Below, in pieces: positions 18,401 to 27,223 of a DNA stretch of 64,000 nucleotides. The position numbers and the translations under genes were made by a program. The stretch is from Bacteroidetes bacterium RIFCSPLOWO2_12_FULL_35_15 (GTDB taxonomy: Bacteria > Bacteroidota > Bacteroidia > 2-12-FULL-35-15). The notes below the pieces were generated by a model. That model was not told the origin of the DNA and ran no database searches. It worked only from the letters and a program-made list of their open reading frames with translations. The stretch lies in assembly GCA_001769385.1 (NCBI GenBank), contig MEPB01000070.1, positions 124,001 through 188,000 of the forward strand, given 5' to 3'. Numbering within the stretch: position 1 is the first letter of the stretch; the number at the start of each line of letters is the position of its first letter.

Positions 18401-20011
18401 ATGAAAAACACACAATTGTTAATCCTCTCTTCTCTGTTTTTACATTGTTTTTCTTTTGCTCAAAAGGATTTCAAAAACGCAGAAAAAAAATTTCAACAAG
18501 GCCAATTTTTTAACGCCATTGAATTATACAAAAACGCATATACTGAAGCAAAGACTGAAGAGGATAAAGCTCTTATTAGTTTTAAAACAGGAGAGTGTTT
18601 TAGATTTATTGGGGATAATAAACAATCGGAAGATTGGTATTCAAAAGCCATCATATCAAATTATACTGACCCCAAAGCAATATTATATTTGGCCGAGACA
18701 AAAAAAGCGCAGGGAAAATATCAGGAAGCCATCGAAGAATACAATAAGTATAAAAGCATGGTTACTTCTGACACAAGAGGTGCAGATGGAATTTTATCTT
18801 GTGAGTTAGCTCAAAAATGGCAAAATAATCCAACTCGATATAGTGTGGAAAATATAACCTTGTTGAATTCAGAAGATCCTGATTTTTCACCAAGTTATGC
18901 CGATAATAAATACAGCAGAATTTATTTTACCTCCATGCGCTCAGGTGTAACAGGTTCCGAAATCAATGAAAGCACCGGAAAAAATTACGGTGATGTTTTT
19001 GAAACTCAAATGGATAAAAGTGGTAACTGGAGCAGTCCTGTGGCATTACCAGAACCTGTAAACACAAAAGATAACGAAGGATTAACCTCGGCAACTAAAA
19101 AAGCTGACATGTTATTTTTTACTCGTAGTGATCAAACAATTAGTCAAATATGGCTTACTACAAAAAAAGGAAATGTATGGGGAGAACCGGAAAAATTAAA
19201 TTTTTGTGTTGAATCTTTAAAATATTCTTCGCCATCTATTTCATCTGATGGGGGCACTTTGTTTTTTGTATCAGATATGCCGGGTGGCCAGGGAGAGAAC
19301 GATATTTGGATAAGTAAATATGATAAGAGTAACAAAAAATGGGGGGATCCAATTAATTTAGGAACAGAAATAAACACTTCGGGAAATGATGTATCCCCAT
19401 TCATACAGGAGGAGGGAACGCTTTATTTTTCGTCAAACGGATACCTGGGAATGGGAGGTTTGGATATTTTCAAAGCAGAGAAAAAAGGAGAGGACCAATG
19501 GGGAAATGTTACCAATATGAAATATCCCATCAATTCAGCAGGTAATGATTTTGGAATTGTATTTGAAGGCAAAAAAGAAAAAGGTTATTTGACATCTAAC
19601 CGTGAAGGAACGCATGGTGCAGATGATATTTGGTCCTTTGTATTACAACCACCCTTGTTATTTACTATTGATGGTGTTATTACAGATTGTAGTAATAAGG
19701 AACCAATAACAGGTGTTTCAGTCAAACTGATCGGTTCTGACGGATCCTCAGAAATAATAAAAACGGATGCAGCGGGTTATTATAAGTTTGCCGAAAATGT
19801 TTCTGAAGGACGATATATAAAGGCTAATACAGCGTATGTTATTTCAATAGTTAATGATGCTTCCTTAAAGACTTCAAAAAATACAGAAGGTTTTTTAAAT
19901 AATAAAACACTAGTAAAGCAAACCACAGTCGGAGTGAAGGAGAGTAGAAATTTTAAACATGATTTTTGTCTTTCTCCCAATACACCCAAAGTTACTACAC
20001 CCAAAAAATAG
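18401..20011 (+). CDS. TPR-PD40 envelope protein with C-terminal CRD, no OmpA domain
   Basis: This 536-residue protein is the first of six related proteins in the window. It has a Sec signal peptide (residues 1-20, ending FSFAQ), TPR-like helices (about 22-115: AEKKFQQGQFFNAIELYKNAY), a PD40 beta-propeller (about 140-405) with repeated GGxDIF/GENDIWIS and LYFSSNG strands, and a carboxypeptidase regulatory-like domain (about 415-515, IDGVITDCSNKEPITGVSVKL). It ends in PKVTTPKK without the OmpA peptidoglycan-binding domain found in T9SS PorE-like proteins. It sits on the opposite strand from its paralogs and ends at a bidirectional terminator. A periplasmic scaffold role is inferred. Confidence 0.85.
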   Translation: MKNTQLLILSSLFLHCFSFAQKDFKNAEKKFQQGQFFNAIELYKNAYTEAKTEEDKALISFKTGECFRFIGDNKQSEDWYSKAIISNYTDPKAILYLAETKKAQGKYQEAIEEYNKYKSMVTSDTRGADGILSCELAQKWQNNPTRYSVENITLLNSEDPDFSPSYADNKYSRIYFTSMRSGVTGSEINESTGKNYGDVFETQMDKSGNWSSPVALPEPVNTKDNEGLTSATKKADMLFFTRSDQTISQIWLTTKKGNVWGEPEKLNFCVESLKYSSPSISSDGGTLFFVSDMPGGQGENDIWISKYDKSNKKWGDPINLGTEINTSGNDVSPFIQEEGTLYFSSNGYLGMGGLDIFKAEKKGEDQWGNVTNMKYPINSAGNDFGIVFEGKKEKGYLTSNREGTHGADDIWSFVLQPPLLFTIDGVITDCSNKEPITGVSVKLIGSDGSSEIIKTDAAGYYKFAENVSEGRYIKANTAYVISIVNDASLKTSKNTEGFLNNKTLVKQTTVGVKESRNFKHDFCLSPNTPKVTTPKK

Positions 20012-20413
20012 CCTTTGCAGCATCAAAAAAGTACCTGGTATAAGAGGTAAAGGAATCCTTTTTGCAAATTGAAAAAGAGCAGAAAAATTACCCGAAAAAG
20101 GTTAAGGCGAAACTAAAAAAAATTGGTAGAATACCAACTATATTTATAAAATGTCCAATGTGTGAAGTCCGTCAGAGTTTGTTGAAGACTATGCGCAGGA
20201 ATTTGTTGGGCCAAGATATATTTATAATTGTTATAAGAATATATTGTGTGTTCAGAAAAGAACTGAACGGCTCGAAAATGAATAATTTGCTTTCTTCCAA
20301 CAACCAAAAAAAGCTAATTGAAACGACTTTCAATTAGCTTTAATCAAATCCAATATCAATAAGACTTTTATAGGTTTTTACTAAAATTTTTGGCATCTAT
20401 ATCCTTTAAAATG
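20012..20413. other. Convergent intergenic region
   Basis: This 402-bp stretch lies between convergent genes. Apart from the terminator hairpin at 20310-20341 I see nothing functional. A 91-codon TTG-started frame at 20062 is lysine-rich, has no recognisable features and runs through the terminator. Confidence 0.5.
20310..20341. terminator. Bidirectional terminator
   Basis: AAAGCTAATTGAAA and TTTCAATTAGCTTT form a perfect 14-base-pair stem around CGAC. It is flanked by an A-run on the left and serves the convergent PD40 and DUF4197 genes. Confidence 0.75.
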
Positions 20414-21163
20414 TTAATGCAATAAACTTCCAAAAACATTCTGCAATAAAGTAGTAATCTGTGCAGCAGGATTGGTGCGGATTTTTAATTCTTCATCAGC
20501 TAATAACTTGAATAATCCTTTTAAAGCCCTTTCTGTAACATATGATGTTAAATTTGGATTTTGCTTTTGAACCAAAGGAATTTTATTATATTTTGTAATG
20601 ATAGGGTTCCAATATTTTGTTAATTGCACTTTTTCAATTGCGGCCTTAACAATAGGTGTAAATTTTTGAGTTAATTCAGCAGTAGTTTTGTTTTTAAGAA
20701 ATAGGGTAGCTGCATTATTTCCTCCTTTTAATATGGCGAACCCATCACTGATACTCATCCCTTTTATTGCATTAAGAAACACACTGCCGGCATTTTTTGC
20801 GGCTTCCTCTGCTGCTCTGTTAAGTGTCATTTCAAATTTTGTAACCTGAGCTGATAAGCCTATTTGTTTTGCATAATCTTTTACTTTTTTTGCCTCAGGA
20901 GGAAAGGGAATGAATAATGCAGGGTTTTTATAAAATCCATCTAATTTGGAAGCGATACCTGTAGAATTTGTAGCCCCAATTGTTAATGCTTCTTTTAACC
21001 CTTTAACCACCTGATCGTTTGTTAAAGGATTGCTGCTGTTGTTTCCGCTACTGCCATTGTTAAGGCTGGTGGAAGCCTGGTTTACAATGTTTTGTAATGT
21101 CTGACTTATTCCAATATTAAGGATTAATAGAAAAATGGCCGAGATAAGAAATTTAGTTTTCAT
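20414..21163 (-). CDS. DUF4197 domain-containing exported protein
   Basis: This 249-residue protein has a signal peptide (MKTKFLISAIFLLILNIGIS, about 20 residues) and an Asn/Ser-rich linker. It then has a helical DUF4197 domain: GLKEALTIGATNS, FYKNPALFIPFP, MTLNRAAEEAAKNA and ATLFLKNKTTAEL are the characteristic blocks. The molecular function of the family is unknown. A degenerate array of TTTAG-containing units lies directly upstream of the start codon (21178-21217). Confidence 0.88.
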   Translation of the reverse strand: MKTKFLISAIFLLILNIGISQTLQNIVNQASTSLNNGSSGNNSSNPLTNDQVVKGLKEALTIGATNSTGIASKLDGFYKNPALFIPFPPEAKKVKDYAKQIGLSAQVTKFEMTLNRAAEEAAKNAGSVFLNAIKGMSISDGFAILKGGNNAATLFLKNKTTAELTQKFTPIVKAAIEKVQLTKYWNPIITKYNKIPLVQKQNPNLTSYVTERALKGLFKLLADEELKIRTNPAAQITTLLQNVFGSLLH

Positions 21164-21177
21164 TTGTAGATATTTTA

Positions 21178-21217
21178 AATTTTAGAATTAGAGTTTAGGA
21201 TTTAGTGTTTAGTATTT
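21178..21217. repeat. Degenerate TTTAGNN heptamer repeats
   Basis: TTTTAGAATTAGAGTTTAGG continues as ATTTAGTGTTTAGTA. It is a decayed form of the TTTAGAA heptamer array seen at 45511-45598 and is also placed just upstream of a minus-strand gene start. Confidence 0.45.
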
Positions 21218-21223
21218 TTACCC

Positions 21224-21835
21224 TTATTTTATTTCAAAAGAAAGTAATTTTTTATTTTCAATATATGCTTCCAGTTTATCTCCGATAGCTACCGGGCCAA
21301 CACCTTCTGGTGTTCCGGTAAAGATAAGGTCTCCTGTTTTAAGTGTGAAAAATTTTGATACATAAGCGATGATCGTATCAAATGAAAAAAGCAGATCCTT
21401 GGTATTTCCTTTTTGTACAGTGTTTTCGTTAATCGTTAAATGAAAATTTATATCGCTTAGATCAGAAATATTTTTTTTGTCAATAAACTGTCCGATAGGA
21501 GCAGAGCCATCAAATGCTTTTGCTTTTTCCCAGGGCAAACCTTTTTCTTTGCACTTATTTTGTATGTCTCGTGCAGTGAAATCAATTCCTATGCCAATTT
21601 CATCATAATATTTATTTGCGAATTCAGGATCAATATTTTTTCCCGCTTTGCTTATTTTGATGATCAATTCTACTTCATGATGAATTTCCTTAGAAAAATC
21701 AGGATAATAAAAAGGTTGATTGTCTTTGATAACGGCAGTATCCGGTTTAAGAAAAAAGATCGGTTCTGTTGGAATTGCTGAATCCATTTCTTTTGCATGT
21801 TCAGCATAATTTCTTCCAATACAAATTAGTTTCAT
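21224..21835 (-). CDS. Fumarylacetoacetate hydrolase (FAH) family protein
   Basis: This 203-residue protein is of the short FAH type (acylpyruvase/oxaloacetate decarboxylase-like). It begins MKLICIGRNYAEHAKEM, the usual start of small FAH enzymes. It contains the metal-site segment IHHEVELIIKI and the C-terminal block GDLIFTGTPEGVGPV. These enzymes hydrolyse or decarboxylate beta-diketo acids using a divalent metal. The exact substrate cannot be told from sequence. It may share a transcript with the upstream exonuclease gene (77 bp gap). Confidence 0.9.
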   Translation of the reverse strand: MKLICIGRNYAEHAKEMDSAIPTEPIFFLKPDTAVIKDNQPFYYPDFSKEIHHEVELIIKISKAGKNIDPEFANKYYDEIGIGIDFTARDIQNKCKEKGLPWEKAKAFDGSAPIGQFIDKKNISDLSDINFHLTINENTVQKGNTKDLLFSFDTIIAYVSKFFTLKTGDLIFTGTPEGVGPVAIGDKLEAYIENKKLLSFEIK

Positions 21836-21912
21836 GTTTTAAAAATTTGAAAATAGCAATGTAAAAATTCCCTCATTCTGTTTAACCTATACACTTATTT
21901 AACCAACTTAAC

Positions 21913-22725
21913 TTACCTGTTAAAAGCCATTCGTAATTTAATGTCAGTTAATACTTTTTTTGTAAAAAGGGGAAAATCTCCATTCTGCATCCAGGCATAA
22001 TAGGAGGGTTCTTCACGCAGTACTTGTTCAACAGGCTTTCCGGTATGTTTTCCAAAGTTAAAAACTTCAACTCCCTGCTCATTAAAAATGATTCTTCCTG
22101 CCAGATCAGCATTTTTATTAATATTGGTAAAATCATGTAATGCTTTGATGTTATTTTGTACAGGGAACGATTTATTTCCTTTTTTATCTTCAAATTCAAC
22201 GCCATCATACTTTTCAAGCTGGGCTAAAAATACTTCGTAAGTAGCTTCAATGTCTGCTTCCGCACTGTGGGCATTAATTATTTCTTTTTTGCAATAGAAA
22301 CGGTATGCAGCTTTAAGCGTTCGTTGTTCCATTTGATGGAAAATATTTTGTACATCAACAAAATTTCTGCCTTTTAGATCAAAATCAACATCAGCTCTTA
22401 AAAATTCTTCAACCAGTATTGGAATATCGAATTTATTAGAGTTATATCCTGCCAGGTCGCAATCCTTTAAAAAATCAGCAAGACTTTTGGCAATGCTTTT
22501 AAACGTTGGTTCATTGGCAATATCTTTATCGTAAATCCCGTGGATTTCTGATGATTGTTTTGGAATTGGAATAGTTGGATTTATCCTTTTTGTTTTTACT
22601 TCTTTGCTTCCATCAGGGAGGATTTTTAAAATGGATATCTCAACAATTCTGTCGGATGCTACATTTACTCCTGTGGTTTCTAAATCGAAAAATGCGATAG
22701 GACGTACTAAATTTAATTGAATCAT
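21913..22725 (-). CDS. DEDDh 3'-5' exonuclease (DnaQ-like)
   Basis: This 270-residue protein has an N-terminal exonuclease domain of the DnaQ/polymerase III epsilon type. All five catalytic residues are visible: Asp14 and Glu16 (FFDLETTG), Asp100 (GYNSNKFD), His153 and Asp158 (NAHSAEADIE). The C-terminal part (about 210-265, FNFGKHTGKPVEQV ... YYAWMQNGDFP) is a small extension common in Bacteroidota exonucleases and resembles DUF3820. Likely roles are proofreading or DNA repair; it is not necessarily the replicative epsilon subunit. Confidence 0.9.
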   Translation of the reverse strand: MIQLNLVRPIAFFDLETTGVNVASDRIVEISILKILPDGSKEVKTKRINPTIPIPKQSSEIHGIYDKDIANEPTFKSIAKSLADFLKDCDLAGYNSNKFDIPILVEEFLRADVDFDLKGRNFVDVQNIFHQMEQRTLKAAYRFYCKKEIINAHSAEADIEATYEVFLAQLEKYDGVEFEDKKGNKSFPVQNNIKALHDFTNINKNADLAGRIIFNEQGVEVFNFGKHTGKPVEQVLREEPSYYAWMQNGDFPLFTKKVLTDIKLRMAFNR

Positions 22726-22766
22726 TTGTGATAAGAAATTTTAGAAGCGTGAGTTTTCAGTAGAAT

Positions 22767-24344
22767 TTATTTTTGCAGAATAAAAGTTTTTTTTGTTTCA
22801 TTTTGTCCAATCCCGATATCAAAAATAAAGAAAACTTCGGAGAATGGTTTGTAGCCTCCCGACTCAATTGTTATTTGATATTTACTTGGATTCAAGGACA
22901 TAATAAATTTTCCTGATTTAGGAATTGGGGTATAGGTATAGGGTAGAATATCTTTATTTTTCAGATCTGTTATAGTAACAATTGCATCAATATTTTTAGA
23001 GCTGTCTGCCGTAGCAACATATCCAAACATTAGCGTGGTTTTATCTTCGGCATCTTCAAATTTAACCCGATAGAGATCCAGGTCACCAAATCCCCCATCA
23101 CGAACTGCTGAAACATAAGCTACACGATTATCTTGTGTAAAGGAGATGCAACGATCGTCACCAGCCGAATTTATTGGATACCCGAGGTTTTTGGGGTTGG
23201 ACCAGGTGTTATCTTCTTCATTCAAGGTTGTTTTAAACAGATCATAATCTCCCATTCCGTCATGCCCTTGTGAGGAAAAATAAAGTGTTTTCCCGTCAGG
23301 TGCAATTTCCGGAAAATCTTCACTATATTTTGTATTTATTGCAGGCCCAAGGTTCTGAGCCATTGCCCATTGTCCATTTGGTAATTTTCGGGATATGTAA
23401 ATATCCGTTTCCCCTTGTCCACCTGCTCTTTTACTTGCAAAGTAAATTTTTTCTCCATCAGGGGAAATTGATCCGGCAGTTTCATAATCAGAATTCACAT
23501 TACTATTTAATTTCTTCATCCGTTGGAAAATTCCTGCTTTGTTCGTTGAAGAATAGATGTTTCCAAAACTATCAATATGATCGATATACATTATCATTAA
23601 TTGCCCATCAGAAGCCAGGCTCACTGTTTGTTCATCATAACGGGTATTGACAAGCGGACCCATGTTTTTGGGTTTAGAAAAAGCATCATTCTGGGGTGTT
23701 GAAATAAATATATCAGAAGAATAGTAACCATCTACTTCAACAGCTCCTCCAATGCATTCTTTTCTTCTGGATGTAAAAATAATAAAGGATTCATCAGCCG
23801 GAACAAATGGATAGTAATCAGGATATTCTGAATTAACATCTTTTCCTAAATTTTGAAATGACACATTTATTGGATGCTTGACATATTCTTTTCCATTTTC
23901 ACAACTTTCTATCTGATGTACAACACGGTCAAATTCGGGACCTGCTTTCAATTTAACTAATAACTTATTGTATGCTTTAATTGCGTCATCAAAGCGGCTT
24001 GCATATTGGTAGGAAAGACCGAGATCAAACCAAATGTTTTTATCCATCTTTTCCTGTTTACTGGCAGCTTCCAGGTATGGAATAGCAAGTGATTTGTTAA
24101 TATTAGTATATAAATAGCAGATCCCAAGCTTATGGTTGTAATCAATGTTTTCAGGTTCCTGTTTTACAAGTTGCCTGTAAATAGGAATAGCTGCTATGAA
24201 GTTATTGTGCGAAAAATGCTCCTCAGCTTCCCGTGGATCAACAAATTTGTTTGATTTGGGTTGTGCAAAAACAGTTACAAACTGTAACACAAGAACCAAA
24301 ATAAATATTACCTTTTTAAAAAAAATATCTGCAAAAAATTTCAC
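22767..24344 (-). CDS. TPR-PD40 envelope protein, no OmpA domain
   Basis: This 525-residue protein is the second PD40 paralog. I chose the GTG at 24344, which gives a compact signal peptide (VKFFADIFFKKVIFILVLVL then QFVTVFAQ). A TTG at 24395 would add 17 residues before it. The domains are TPR helices (about 15-125), a PD40 propeller (about 155-410, with GGQGETDIYIS and GHDGMGDYDLF) and a short CRD-like strand region (about 425-525) ending KTFILQK. No OmpA domain follows, so it cannot bind peptidoglycan by that route. It is in line with three longer paralogs upstream on the same strand. Confidence 0.84.
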   Translation of the reverse strand: MKFFADIFFKKVIFILVLVLQFVTVFAQPKSNKFVDPREAEEHFSHNNFIAAIPIYRQLVKQEPENIDYNHKLGICYLYTNINKSLAIPYLEAASKQEKMDKNIWFDLGLSYQYASRFDDAIKAYNKLLVKLKAGPEFDRVVHQIESCENGKEYVKHPINVSFQNLGKDVNSEYPDYYPFVPADESFIIFTSRRKECIGGAVEVDGYYSSDIFISTPQNDAFSKPKNMGPLVNTRYDEQTVSLASDGQLMIMYIDHIDSFGNIYSSTNKAGIFQRMKKLNSNVNSDYETAGSISPDGEKIYFASKRAGGQGETDIYISRKLPNGQWAMAQNLGPAINTKYSEDFPEIAPDGKTLYFSSQGHDGMGDYDLFKTTLNEEDNTWSNPKNLGYPINSAGDDRCISFTQDNRVAYVSAVRDGGFGDLDLYRVKFEDAEDKTTLMFGYVATADSSKNIDAIVTITDLKNKDILPYTYTPIPKSGKFIMSLNPSKYQITIESGGYKPFSEVFFIFDIGIGQNETKKTFILQK

Positions 24345-24422
24345 ACTCTGTTTTTTTATTTTTATCCGAAAACCAAGTTTTATACCAAAGTACAAAAAAT
24401 ATTTATAATAAATACAAGGTAA

Positions 24423-27074
24423 TTAATAAGCACCAATTTTAATGAACTGAAATTTTTCGTAAACAGCTTTGTTAATAAAGTAATCTGTATTATAGATAGG
24501 GCCACCTACTACTGAACTAACTTTTACAAATTTAACTTTTGAACTGTCCACCCCATTTTCTTTTAGTGCATTAAGCAATTGATCTTTGGATGTTTTGGAG
24601 CGAGCAATTGAAAGCTCTTTATTTGTTTTATATGCTCTTGTAGGTACTTGTGAAGCGCTCGACACTATTGTAATATTAATGTTCCCGTTCTTTTTGTAGA
24701 GCTCAACTAAATTGCCAATGAATTCAATAAATGGAGCGCCAGTAACATCAATTTCTTTGACATTGTATTTGAAATTCATTTGAAAATTTTGCTTATCAAC
24801 CTTTGCCAATTGCTCAGGAGGAGTGTTAGTTAAATTATTATTTATAACAACAGGGTTATAATTTTTAAATTTAACAGTCATAGAACCTGATTTAATAATG
24901 TTGCCTTTTGAATCTTTAATTTCAACACTTGATTTTTTTCCGATAAACCGGGTATCATTTCCATCTAATGCCACAATGTAATTATCATTTTGTGGTAATT
25001 CTGAAAAAGTAAACCATCCCATTGTATCTGTGGTTGTAGTTTTTACCACTTCCCCGTTTGAGTTAAGTAAATTTATACTTTGATTAGAGTAGGGAGTGTT
25101 TTTTTCGTCCAGTATTTTTCCTTTAACTGTATAGTAAATAACAATTTTCTTGTTTTTTATTTTAACAGTACCTGAACCTGTTTTAATTACATTCCCTTTG
25201 TCATCCTTGATCTCGGCAGATGATTTTTTTCCAATTAAATGAGGATCAGATTCATCTAATTCTATTAGATAATCATCATTTTGAGATAATTTTGAAAAAA
25301 TAAACCAGCCTAATTTATCTGTGGTGGTTTTCTGAATTATATCCCCTTTAGAGTTAATCAGGTTTACTGATAAATTAGTTAATGCAGTATTCTTTTCTGA
25401 AAACAGTTTTCCTTCAACTGCATAGGTAACAATAGTTGTATCCTTCTGTACTTCAACCGGAACAGCAAAGTCAACAGGTTTTAGGCGAATACTTTTTTCG
25501 ATTTCCTGATATTCTGCATCCGCAGGAACATCCATTAATTCAGAGAAAAATTCTTCACCACTTTTTTGATAAGAAAGAGTGTAGTGACTGTTCGGAGGAA
25601 TAATAATAGTAAAACTTCCGTCACGTAACAAGGGTTTGTAAACACCTGTAACAATTCCAGATTCAATATCTGTGGCAACAATTTCTATATCGTCAGGCAT
25701 TGATTGTCCTTCTTGAGGAATTATTTGCCCTTTTATTAATACCAGTGGTTGTTCTTTCTTCTTAGGAATACTAACTTCGTAAATATCCTTTTCTCCATAA
25801 CCTTCCGGTCGTGAAGAAGATGAATAATAACCTCTTTTTCCATCCGGAGAAGTAACAAAGAAAACGTCATCATCTGTTGTATTTATCGGATAACCAATAT
25901 TCAAGGGTTCGTCCCAGCCTTTTTCACTTTTCGTGGAGAAAAAAATATCAAACCCTCCAATGGCCTTGTGGCCTTTTGAGCTAAAAAATAAAACGTTACC
26001 GGAAGGATTAATATATGGAGATTCCTCATCAAATTCTGTGTTAATTGGGAATCCCAGATTTTGGGCCATACTCCATTGCCCTGTTGGTAGTTTTATACAT
26101 TTCCAGATATCACGTCCACCCATACTTCCTTCTTTGCGATTGCTGACGAAATAAAGTGTTTTCCCATCAGGTGTTAAACATGCGCTTGTTTCCCAATCCG
26201 GAGTATTTATATCAGAACTCATTTGTTGAGGATAGCTCCAATTGTTTCCTTCTAAAGTGCTAAAATAAATATCTCCACCGTTAGCATCTTTGTATATTAA
26301 AAGCGTTTGTTCATCTGCTGTTAAACCAATGGAGGCTTCATTAAGGGAGGTGTTAATATTAGAACTAACCGATACAGGTGTTGTCCAGGTGCTATCTGCT
26401 TTTTTATGGGAAATATAAATATCTTCAAAAAACTGGTTATCATCTGTTCGGTCTCCACCTGTGCTGCCGGGTCTTCGGGAAGTAAAAAGTAGTGTTTTTT
26501 CAGTTCCTGAGATCACAGGGCTATAATCCGGAAACGATGTGTTAATACTGTCACCTAAATTTTTAATTATTACGCTTATCGGTGCAGCTACAAAATATTT
26601 TGCATTATTACATATTTCAATTTGGTGATTTACATCTTTTATCAGCTCAGTTTGTTTTGATTTCAGGAAAGATTTGAATTTTTCAAAATTTGCAATAGCT
26701 TCGTCAAAATTATAATTGAAATGCAAGGCTTGCCCATAATAATAATATGCATTTACCGGTGCGGCCTTTTCACGGGGTTCCATATCAATATAATTGGTTT
26801 TTGTATTTAAAACTGCTTTTTCTAAGTAAGGAAGAGCTTTCCCTTTTTCAGTTGATGAGTTTAAATAACAGAATCCAACTTTGTAATTCACATTGGCAGA
26901 AGAAGAATCTATTTGATATGCTTCTAAAAAAATTTTTAAAGCCAAAGCATAATTAGTTTCTAAAATAAGGTAGTTCCCTTCTGAAAATTTTTGACGATAA
27001 TCAGATTGATCTTGAGCTTTGGAAGAAAAACTTAAAATGAGTAAAGAAAAAAATAGTAATAAATATTTTTGCAT
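24423..27074 (-). CDS. TPR-PD40 envelope protein with duplicated CRD modules and divergent OmpA-like C-terminus
   Basis: This 883-residue protein has a signal peptide (MQKYLLLFFSLLILSFSSKA), TPRs (about 25-150), a PD40 propeller (about 165-435) and a first CRD-like domain (about 445-545). Two nearly identical modules of about 100 residues follow (about 554-655 and 656-755), each starting Y-x-V-x-GK and containing LGWFxFS or MGWFTFS and FIGKKSS/LIGKKSS. The last 120 residues resemble OmpA_C in layout (NFQMNFKYNVKEID ... NKELSIARSKTSKDQLLNAL), but the canonical HTD motif is replaced by SSASQVPT. This C-terminus matches that of the paralog at 31966. It is probably a periplasmic scaffold. Confidence 0.85.
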   Translation of the reverse strand: MQKYLLLFFSLLILSFSSKAQDQSDYRQKFSEGNYLILETNYALALKIFLEAYQIDSSSANVNYKVGFCYLNSSTEKGKALPYLEKAVLNTKTNYIDMEPREKAAPVNAYYYYGQALHFNYNFDEAIANFEKFKSFLKSKQTELIKDVNHQIEICNNAKYFVAAPISVIIKNLGDSINTSFPDYSPVISGTEKTLLFTSRRPGSTGGDRTDDNQFFEDIYISHKKADSTWTTPVSVSSNINTSLNEASIGLTADEQTLLIYKDANGGDIYFSTLEGNNWSYPQQMSSDINTPDWETSACLTPDGKTLYFVSNRKEGSMGGRDIWKCIKLPTGQWSMAQNLGFPINTEFDEESPYINPSGNVLFFSSKGHKAIGGFDIFFSTKSEKGWDEPLNIGYPINTTDDDVFFVTSPDGKRGYYSSSSRPEGYGEKDIYEVSIPKKKEQPLVLIKGQIIPQEGQSMPDDIEIVATDIESGIVTGVYKPLLRDGSFTIIIPPNSHYTLSYQKSGEEFFSELMDVPADAEYQEIEKSIRLKPVDFAVPVEVQKDTTIVTYAVEGKLFSEKNTALTNLSVNLINSKGDIIQKTTTDKLGWFIFSKLSQNDDYLIELDESDPHLIGKKSSAEIKDDKGNVIKTGSGTVKIKNKKIVIYYTVKGKILDEKNTPYSNQSINLLNSNGEVVKTTTTDTMGWFTFSELPQNDNYIVALDGNDTRFIGKKSSVEIKDSKGNIIKSGSMTVKFKNYNPVVINNNLTNTPPEQLAKVDKQNFQMNFKYNVKEIDVTGAPFIEFIGNLVELYKKNGNINITIVSSASQVPTRAYKTNKELSIARSKTSKDQLLNALKENGVDSSKVKFVKVSSVVGGPIYNTDYFINKAVYEKFQFIKIGAY

Positions 27075-27142
27075 AACGGGAGTCGTTTAAATAAATATAT
27101 TAAAAAGCAGGATAATCAATCCACTTTTTAAAGGAACGGTAG

Positions 27143-27150
27143 CAAAAATA
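27143..27150 (-). promoter_or_regulatory. Putative -7 promoter box
   Basis: On the minus strand the sequence reads TATTTTTG, matching TAnnTTTG, 69 bp before the start codon of the 883-residue PD40 gene. No clear -33 element is seen at 19 bases. Confidence 0.35.
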
Positions 27151-27223
27151 TAAAAAAAAAGATAATAGCAAAATGTCAAGAACAAAAGAAATCAATAAAT
27201 TAATTTGATGAATATCATTGTTT

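Noticed and set aside
20062..20337. 91-codon frame between convergent genes
   Set aside because: It starts with TTG, is lysine-rich without recognisable features, and runs into the terminator hairpin at 20310-20341.
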